Shown here piece by piece: positions 33,001-37,789 of a stretch of DNA of 37,789 bases (position 1 is the stretch's first letter; the number at the start of each line of letters is the position of its first letter). The DNA is taken from positions 1-37,789 of the forward strand of contig CAZUMH010000022.1 in assembly GCA_964621645.1 (NCBI GenBank), read 5' to 3'. The notes under the pieces were generated by a model. The model made no database searches, was not told the DNA's origin, and worked only from the letters and a program-made list of their open reading frames with translations. Made by a program: the position numbers and the translations under genes. This DNA comes from CAZUMH01 sp964621645. Lineage in GTDB: Bacteria > Zhuqueibacterota > QNDG01 > JAGLOF01.

Positions 33001-34119
33001 CTGCCCGCCTTGATGGAAGGAGGCGACACCGGCTATTTCAGTTTTTCCGGGCTGGATAAGGGGAAGATGTTTATCATAGCCGGTCCTGCTTCCAATCCTC
33101 TGGTACAGGGGCGCATCTCTCTCACCAGCACCCGGCTAACCTATCCTTTCCTCGCCCGCAAGAAAGACAATGAAAAGGGGAGCGGGCTGGAATTTACCAA
33201 TAAAGTACAATGGGATCTTTTTATAATCCCCCACAAGGACGTCTCCTATGTGCGGCGGCTGGAATTTCCCCTGGGCAACGTCTATGTGGATCTGCTTCTC
33301 AGCGACGGAACGGGCGGGATCCGGCTGGCCGGGATCCCTGAAGAAGGAGACTTAACGGTATGGGGAAATCTGGTGTCCACAGAGGGAACCATCGAGGCGG
33401 CGGACCACCTCTTCCGCCCTGAAAGGATCACCTTTGACTATCCCAAAGGAAGCAGCGATCCGTTTTTGCGGGGCAGGGCCTACACCACAATTATTGATTC
33501 ACTGGGGGCACCGGCCATAATCTGGATGGAAATAACATCGCGGGATGATGATACCGGATTGGAAAAGACCGGCGGTCCCTGGAAAAGAGTCTGGTTCCGT
33601 TTCACCACGGATAATCCCAACCTCTCCCGCAGCGAAGCGGACCTGATGGCGGCCCTGGGATATTCGACTTCTCAACTGAAAGAGAGGGCCTACACCGCCC
33701 TGGGACTCCAGGTTGAGAATCTCATCTTCCGGCCGCTTTTCCGTCCCATCGAAAGAGGCCTGCGTAAACATCTGGGGCTGGATGTGGTACGGTTCTCATC
33801 TCAATTCAGCCGTAACCTGGTACAGTGGCGCAGTACGGGGACAATGGCCTGGGATCCGAAGCTTCTCTTTCAAAGCAGCCGCATAACAGTGGGCAAGTAT
33901 CTGGCCAACGGACTCTCCCTCACCTATTCCGGACTCATTGAGTCCAATGTACCGTATCGCTATCATACCCAGGGGATCGGTTTCCGGCACGCATTGATCC
34001 TGGAATATACCATACGGCCCGATCTGTTTTTGGAGATTGAATATAATTATGACAGTCAGCTGCTCGCAGAGAGGCGGGAAGACAAGCGGATCTGGCTGCG
34101 GCACGTGTTCCCCTTCTAG
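30040..34119 (+). CDS. tamB: TamB-like translocation/assembly protein (DUF490, AsmA-like)
   Basis: The protein has 1359 residues. A single N-terminal membrane anchor (about 6-26) is followed by a very long beta-rich region built of alternating hydrophobic strands, the beta-groove architecture of AsmA/TamB proteins that bridge the inner and outer membranes and are implicated in lipid transport and outer-membrane protein assembly. The C-terminal ~300 residues match the conserved TamB/DUF490 domain: LSRSEADLMAALGYS, IERGLRKHLGLDVVRF, and the ending LEIEYNYDSQ and HVFPF. AAGGTGG ten bases upstream supports the ATG. It lies between uppS and bamA. In E. coli TamB pairs with the BamA-like TamA; here the adjacent BamA may be its partner, as inferred for lineages lacking TamA. 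Confidence 0.9.
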   Translation: MRGRRWILVLAVGAAFVISGIYVGWRASEANERIRRLLVARIREVMSDKATIENLEVGWGRVRLRGILLAAPDDSYSLTIEQAEIGYSLWSLLRSRFSPSRVPNQAVFVRPVLTLRSNGNLVSRAPPDSLKEKLQSYSTLFLNIRRVTLVDGRLMAQGSQGRIIQLAHGLYGWVQNRGSEESFVRLSGNVFESPRKNLTLEARLNVPSGRVTLVEARVRDSKPPPQLPLLLPGSIQALEGTLEGNFSYQSGGEAKGNLSLKEGTLSMAGGGLLFTGVDVEGNLEGRDIVIKTDVRGFNGSPFTIRGKIHNIFNPEADLVCTFTRFDLPAFFRHLFPDKKVPFTGQLKASLLMKGPLENPKIEGKIQSNNAGFSLLVFDHFSADLSFKDDVAELSGEGSGKGGLRAQLHYLVGFKDSLVIREARTRIQGDAAPSFRRLLPAKVTGAKTRLVSDLQGGINSIRGYLQGRVAFGFAGADSLIFKPRLEYVSEELRASVFLNEAAILTGEVHKPLKSGSSFRFSFNKVEDILMPLAGEFSSDPLKSLDLAAVISGTYQDWTLTGTALQYSPTGTKKAGDVELQVQASEPGTWEWQGGGTYFGEESRELTWELAGKDDEKGARIQSGRVRDMIQFSGSYPLWGTEKPAGTLRISGFYLQDLHNIFPGLRFCTGKVAGRMDWSDNSGKERFTTQLHLRDLSLYGSRLMGVDLDYEASGRGFETASLQITGDSRPLLSGQVGRRDSLELAGHFEGDSLSINQLMRALGSTVPLTGEAAIRIDVTGTVSSPLLSLSMQVDKGQIGPVQFHSFSLAATDSTKPGGLWPQGVLVVNRAHLYTDQGCEVEARGRLDHGWGGGSSMYIQGRGELLAHLPAVSPLFVRGRGSGEISLRMARASDRWVIGDGSVSLENGVLELNEIARTIENISVRAELKAGDRLLDLQKVSGKIGKGTVSLSNQFPEGYPKGVEPLFLNSFSLNLGVIKLETSDPGILLHLPALMEGGDTGYFSFSGLDKGKMFIIAGPASNPLVQGRISLTSTRLTYPFLARKKDNEKGSGLEFTNKVQWDLFIIPHKDVSYVRRLEFPLGNVYVDLLLSDGTGGIRLAGIPEEGDLTVWGNLVSTEGTIEAADHLFRPERITFDYPKGSSDPFLRGRAYTTIIDSLGAPAIIWMEITSRDDDTGLEKTGGPWKRVWFRFTTDNPNLSRSEADLMAALGYSTSQLKERAYTALGLQVENLIFRPLFRPIERGLRKHLGLDVVRFSSQFSRNLVQWRSTGTMAWDPKLLFQSSRITVGKYLANGLSLTYSGLIESNVPYRYHTQGIGFRHALILEYTIRPDLFLEIEYNYDSQLLAERREDKRIWLRHVFPF

Positions 34120-34187
34120 GGAGATTTTTTTCTTTACAACTACTATATTTTTTTGTAAGTTTGTTGAATGTTTTCAGAGAGGATGAT

Positions 34188-36515
34188 ATGGTGAAGACAG
34201 CAGGTATGAGAAAATTACTATTAGTTGGTCTAGTTTTGTTCCTGTGTGGAAGCGGCATGGCCCAGTCCCAGCAGTCTGCAAGGATGAGGATCCTGGGAAT
34301 AGCCATAAGCGGAAATGTCAATACCTCGAGTACTGTCATAAACCTGAGTTCCGGTCTGCATGAGGGACAGACGGTAATCCTGGAAGATTTTCAGAAGGCC
34401 GTCAAAGCTCTCTGGTCTCTGAAGACATTTTCCGATGTCCGGATCCTGCTGGACAGAAAGGTCGCGGACGGGATCTATATCACCATAGCGGTAAAAGAGT
34501 ATCCCAAGCTGAACCGGGTCACCATAGAAGGGAACAAGAAGTTGAAACTGGAAGAGATCGACAAGGAGGTTTCTCTCTTCCGCGGCCAGGTAATCAGTCC
34601 CTACGAGATCCATGAGGCGAAAAACAGGATATTAAAAAAGTACGCCGAAAAAGGATACACTCTGGCCGACATAGAGACTTCGGAGACGCCGGAGGAAAAC
34701 AGCAACAGGATCGATTTGACTTTCAAGATAAAGGAGGGCAGCAGAGTTCAAATCGAGGGTATTCGTTTCTTCGGCAACGAACACTTCAATAACCGGATGC
34801 TGCAGAAGCAGATGAAGGAGACTAAAGAGAATCGCTGGTGGCGCAGCGGTGATTTTGACAAAAACAAGTTTGAAGACGATAAAGAAAAGATCATAGAATT
34901 CTATCGCAACGAGGGCTATCGGGACGCCCGCATTCTGCGTGATTCCATCTTTTATGACGATACCCGCTCCAAGATGTTTATCGACATCTGGCTGGAAGAA
35001 GGCAGAGCCTACTATTTCGGCAAGGTGAGCTGGGAAGGCAATGTTCTGTTCACTAATGAAGAATTGACAAACCTGCTGACCTTCAAAGAGGGCGACCGGT
35101 TCGATCAGAAGAAGTATACCGAGTCCATTGAAGAGAAGGTGAAAGGGGCCTATTATGATCAGGGATATATCTATTCCCAGATCAATCCGGTGGAGACGCT
35201 CAGAGGCCAGGACACCCTGGATGTTCATTTCATTATCAACGAACTCAATCCAGTTACTATCGGGAAGATCAAGATAACGGGGAATACCTCCACCAAGGAC
35301 CGGGTCATTCGCAGACAAATGCGGATCAGACCGGGAGACGTATTCAGCAAAGATCTTTTGGTGCGCAGCGCCCGTGACCTGATGATGCTGAATTACTTTG
35401 CCAATGTAAATCCGGTGCCGGTGGGATCTTCCGATCCCGAGCACCTGGATCTCATCTTCGAGGTAGAGGAAAAATCGACTCAGACGGCCAACCTTTCTAT
35501 CGGCTGGAGTGAACTGGACCGTCTCATCGGAAGTGTCGGTCTGGGAATGAACAACCTTTTCGGAAACGGGCAGCAGCTCAGCCTGGACTGGAATTTCGGC
35601 CGTTATTACCGGTCTTTCAGTCTGGGATTCAGCGAACCCTGGTTTCTCAATACCCCCACGCTGGTCGGTTTTTCCGTGCATGATGTCAAACGTGATGCCT
35701 ATTATATCGGGTACAGCCAGCAGAGCCGCGGTTTTTCTATCAGGACGGGACGGCGTTTCAACTGGCCGGATAATTACTTCCGGGGGGACTGGATCTACAA
35801 CTATGATGAAACGGCCCTGGGAGATTTCTCCGAATGGATGATAGAGTATAATCCCAATAACATCGTCAACGAAGACTGGCCCCTTACCACCAGCAGCATT
35901 ACCCAGATCTTTTCCCGCAACAGTCTGGACAATCCCGAATTTCCAACCCAGGGTTCCCAGGTCAGCCTGAGCACCACCATCGCCGGCGGTCCTCTGGGCG
36001 GGAATGTGGGGTATCATAAACATGTTCTCAGCGCCGAGTTTTTCTTTCCGGCCTTCTCTCCCCGCATCGTCTTCATGGCCAGGGCCAAGGTCGGATTTAT
36101 GGAGGAACTCACCAAGGGCAGTCACATCCAATATACCGACTACTTCTTCATGGGCGGGAGCGGCATGTCCCGTTCGGAGCCGTTACGGGGATATGACGAT
36201 CCCCTGGCCGGAGGACAGTATCGCTATGAGGGCGGCCGCACCATGCTGAAAACCACTTTTGAACTGCGCTTTCCGGTTATCAGCAATCCCACCGCGTACG
36301 GCATCATTTTCGCCGAAGCGGGGAACACCTGGCTCAGCCTGCAGGTTACCGATCCTTTCAATCTGCGGCGTTCCGTGGGAATCGGCGCCCGTATTTACAT
36401 GCCCATGGTGGGTCTGCTGGGATTCGATTACGCCTATGGTTTCGATTACATAGATGCTGCGGGCCGGAGATACGGAGTCTGGAAACCACATTTCGTTTTC
36501 GGAAGGAGTTTCTAG
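34188..36515 (+). CDS. bamA: Outer membrane protein assembly factor BamA
   Basis: The ATG at 34188 is chosen because AGAGAGG ends five bases upstream. The TTG at 34161 would add nine residues without a ribosome binding site. The product is 775 residues with a signal peptide (MRKLLLVGLVLFLCGSGMAQ). Five POTRA domains follow (about 30-420), with typical phrases such as PKLNRVTIEGNKKLKLEEI, VQIEGIRFFGNEHFNNRML and IGKIKITGNTSTKDRVIRR. The 16-strand barrel domain then includes LDNPEFPTQGSQVSLS, GGSGMSRSEPLRGYDD (the region of the conserved VRGF/Y motif of loop 6) and a final Phe in FGRSF. BamA folds barrel proteins into the outer membrane. Skp-like chaperone genes follow immediately, as in most Gram-negative bacteria. 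Confidence 0.97.
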   Translation: MVKTAGMRKLLLVGLVLFLCGSGMAQSQQSARMRILGIAISGNVNTSSTVINLSSGLHEGQTVILEDFQKAVKALWSLKTFSDVRILLDRKVADGIYITIAVKEYPKLNRVTIEGNKKLKLEEIDKEVSLFRGQVISPYEIHEAKNRILKKYAEKGYTLADIETSETPEENSNRIDLTFKIKEGSRVQIEGIRFFGNEHFNNRMLQKQMKETKENRWWRSGDFDKNKFEDDKEKIIEFYRNEGYRDARILRDSIFYDDTRSKMFIDIWLEEGRAYYFGKVSWEGNVLFTNEELTNLLTFKEGDRFDQKKYTESIEEKVKGAYYDQGYIYSQINPVETLRGQDTLDVHFIINELNPVTIGKIKITGNTSTKDRVIRRQMRIRPGDVFSKDLLVRSARDLMMLNYFANVNPVPVGSSDPEHLDLIFEVEEKSTQTANLSIGWSELDRLIGSVGLGMNNLFGNGQQLSLDWNFGRYYRSFSLGFSEPWFLNTPTLVGFSVHDVKRDAYYIGYSQQSRGFSIRTGRRFNWPDNYFRGDWIYNYDETALGDFSEWMIEYNPNNIVNEDWPLTTSSITQIFSRNSLDNPEFPTQGSQVSLSTTIAGGPLGGNVGYHKHVLSAEFFFPAFSPRIVFMARAKVGFMEELTKGSHIQYTDYFFMGGSGMSRSEPLRGYDDPLAGGQYRYEGGRTMLKTTFELRFPVISNPTAYGIIFAEAGNTWLSLQVTDPFNLRRSVGIGARIYMPMVGLLGFDYAYGFDYIDAAGRRYGVWKPHFVFGRSF

Positions 36516-36591
36516 TCCTGTCAGGGCCCGGATGAATTGATCAATTTTCTTGTACATGCATGGTGGCAATGAACAAAAGAGGAGGAAGACC

Positions 36592-37110
36592 GTGACTAAA
36601 AAATTATTCACCATACTCTGCGCTTTTCTGCTGTTTTCTTTGGGGATGCAGCCGGCTCTGGCTCAGATGAAGATCGGTTATGTGGACACTCAAAAAATAA
36701 TGACGGAGTATCAGCCGGCTCTGGACGCCCAAAAGAAGATTGAAGATGCGCAGAAAGCGTATCAGGATAGATTGGCGGAGATGCGGAATGATTTCCTGGC
36801 CAAGCAGAAGAAGATGGAACAGCAGAGCCTGCTGCTGTCCGACCAGAAAAAGCAGGAACAGGCCCAGGAACTGCAGGATCTTTATCAGAATATCCAGAAG
36901 TACGCCATGGAGCAGGAACAGCAGGAACTGCCCAAGCTGCAAAGCGAGTTGATGCAGCCGGTCATCGATGCGATCAATAATGCCATCCAGGCGGTAGGCA
37001 AGGCCGAAGGGTACGACTATATTCTGGAGGCGGTCAATCTCCTCTATGCCAATGAAACACACGATATCACCGAAAAAGTTATGGCGGAGTTAAAGAAAGA
37101 GACAAAATAA
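36592..37110 (+). CDS. Skp/OmpH-family periplasmic chaperone
   Basis: The GTG at 36592 is chosen because GAGGAGG lies just upstream and a clean signal peptide follows (TKKLFTILCAFLLFSLGMQPALAQ). An ATG at 36550 would add 14 polar residues before it. The product is 172 residues. The mature start MKIGYVDTQKIMTEYQPA is the family signature. A long charged coiled coil (about 50-125, Lys/Gln/Glu-rich) forms the tentacles. The C-terminal part (AVGKAEGYDYILEAVN) returns to the body domain. Skp binds unfolded outer-membrane proteins in the periplasm and delivers them to BamA, the preceding gene. The family call is strong, but orthology to E. coli Skp is not proven. Confidence 0.93.
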   Translation: MTKKLFTILCAFLLFSLGMQPALAQMKIGYVDTQKIMTEYQPALDAQKKIEDAQKAYQDRLAEMRNDFLAKQKKMEQQSLLLSDQKKQEQAQELQDLYQNIQKYAMEQEQQELPKLQSELMQPVIDAINNAIQAVGKAEGYDYILEAVNLLYANETHDITEKVMAELKKETK

Positions 37111-37169
37111 CTTCTGCTGGGAAAGAGAGGGTGCTCTGTCAACGGGGATAAAGGAACCTTGTGACGCAA

Positions 37170-37199
37170 GATGCCAATAACCGGGTGGTTATTGGCATC
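37170..37199 (+). terminator. Strong 13-bp hairpin between the two Skp-like genes
   Basis: GATGCCAATAACC (37170-37182), loop GGGT, GGTTATTGGCATC (37187-37199): a perfect 13-bp stem. The sequence after it (GCCCTATTTTATCG) is only moderately T-rich. It may be a partial terminator or an mRNA-stabilising structure that sets the ratio of the two chaperones. Confidence 0.6.
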
Positions 37200-37307
37200 G
37201 CCCTATTTTATCGAAGGATTTTTTCTTCATTTCCGAGGGTATGAGCGCCCTGGACTTGGATGTTTGCGGATGATTTACGGCCCATAGGGCCCGGTTGGGA
37301 GGGAACA

Positions 37308-37789
37308 ATGAGGAAAACAACCCTGGCAGCGGCAGGAGTGCTGCTGTTGCTGGCGCTGCAGCAGGCGGCCGGACAGGCGAAAATCGGCTATGTTGATTCC
37401 CAGAAAATCAGGAAACAGTTCGGTGAGACGGCAGAAGCCGAACGGCAGTTGCGGGAAGCCAATCAGGTCTGGGAGAAAGAGCTGGGAGAGAAGAAGAGCA
37501 GCCTGGAAAATCTGCAGCGGGAACTGGAGGAACAGAGCCTGCTTCTCAGCGAGGAGCGTATAAAAGAAAAGAAGCAGGAAATAGAGACGGTGCGGCAGGA
37601 GCTGCAGGCCTACCAGAAGCAGAAATGGGGCGAAGGAGGAGAATACACTCGGAAACAGGAAGAACTTTTTGCCCCGGTCTTTCAAAAAATCAAAAGGGCT
37701 ATCGACCAGGTCAGCGAGGAAGAGGGTCTTGATATTGTATTCGACACCGTTCAGGGTAATATCGTCTACGCCCGGGAACAGATGGATAT
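37308..37789 (+). CDS. Second Skp/OmpH-family chaperone (3' end outside window)
   Basis: The ATG at 37308 has GGGAGGG upstream and opens a frame that runs off the window after 160 complete codons. The signal peptide is RKTTLAAAGVLLLLALQQAAGQ. The mature start AKIGYVDSQKIRKQFGETA is clearly paralogous to KIGYVDTQKIMTEYQPA of the preceding gene. A coiled coil with EEQSLLLSEERIKEKKQE parallels EQQSLLLSDQKKQEQAQE there. The C-terminal VSEEEGLDIVFDTVQGNIVYA matches the body domain. Tandem Skp-like genes are common in the Bacteroidota and related groups. Its size to the window end is already near family length, so little is missing. Confidence 0.9.
   Translation, partial: MRKTTLAAAGVLLLLALQQAAGQAKIGYVDSQKIRKQFGETAEAERQLREANQVWEKELGEKKSSLENLQRELEEQSLLLSEERIKEKKQEIETVRQELQAYQKQKWGEGGEYTRKQEELFAPVFQKIKRAIDQVSEEEGLDIVFDTVQGNIVYAREQMD

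Noticed and set aside
34632..36131. Minus-strand open frame of 499 codons opposite bamA
   Set aside because: It is antisense to a complete BamA with POTRA and barrel signatures, and it has no motif or start signal of its own.

Overview
The window looks like a chromosomal segment of a Gram-negative, moderately GC-rich bacterium, probably an uncultured lineage near the FCB group (Calditrichota, KSB1, Zixibacteria or Marinimicrobia-like). This placement is inference. The evidence is two large secreted proteins ending in a FlgD-like/type IX secretion sorting domain with the YPNPFNPST motif, a complete outer-membrane assembly block (BamA, TamB, two Skp/OmpH proteins), a patatin fused to an Omp85-type barrel, and strong AGGAGG-type ribosome binding sites. 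No phage, IS element, CRISPR array, tRNA or rRNA is visible.

Layout. 1-5448 (+): a possible methyltransferase fragment, a short lipoprotein-like frame, an apparently N-truncated helical-repeat protein, a degenerate HD-GYP protein and a PAS-PAS histidine kinase. 5449-6145: mostly gene-free, ending in a terminator. 6146-10432 (-): a surface protein with 13 tandem ~84-residue beta-sandwich repeats and a sorting domain. 10901-13528 (+): a PlpD-like patatin/POTRA/barrel protein. 13554-19201 (-): a zinc ABC operon, znuA-znuC-znuB, whose last gene is a 1058-residue histidine kinase with a seven-motif FG-GAP propeller and an ASPIC/UnbV domain as its extracytoplasmic sensor. 19592-22591 (+): hutU and hutI for histidine breakdown. 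22812-24392 (-): an NtrY-type histidine kinase. 24531-29003 (-): a TerB-like protein, pyruvate kinase and a secreted M28 peptidase carrying an internal Ycf48-like propeller. 29157-37789 (+): uppS, tamB, bamA, skp and a second skp cut by the window end.

How the parts fit. The right end is an envelope-biogenesis block. UppS makes the lipid carrier for wall and O-antigen precursors. Skp-like chaperones, BamA and TamB handle outer-membrane proteins, which would include the patatin barrel protein. The secreted M28 peptidase, the hut enzymes and pyruvate kinase fit a peptide- or amino-acid-using heterotroph. Three histidine kinases are present, but no response regulator lies beside any of them.

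The most unusual item is the zinc-transport operon translationally coupled to the FG-GAP/ASPIC sensor kinase. It is followed in interest by the catalytically degenerate HD-GYP protein in the first operon and the broken-looking gene junction at the left edge.
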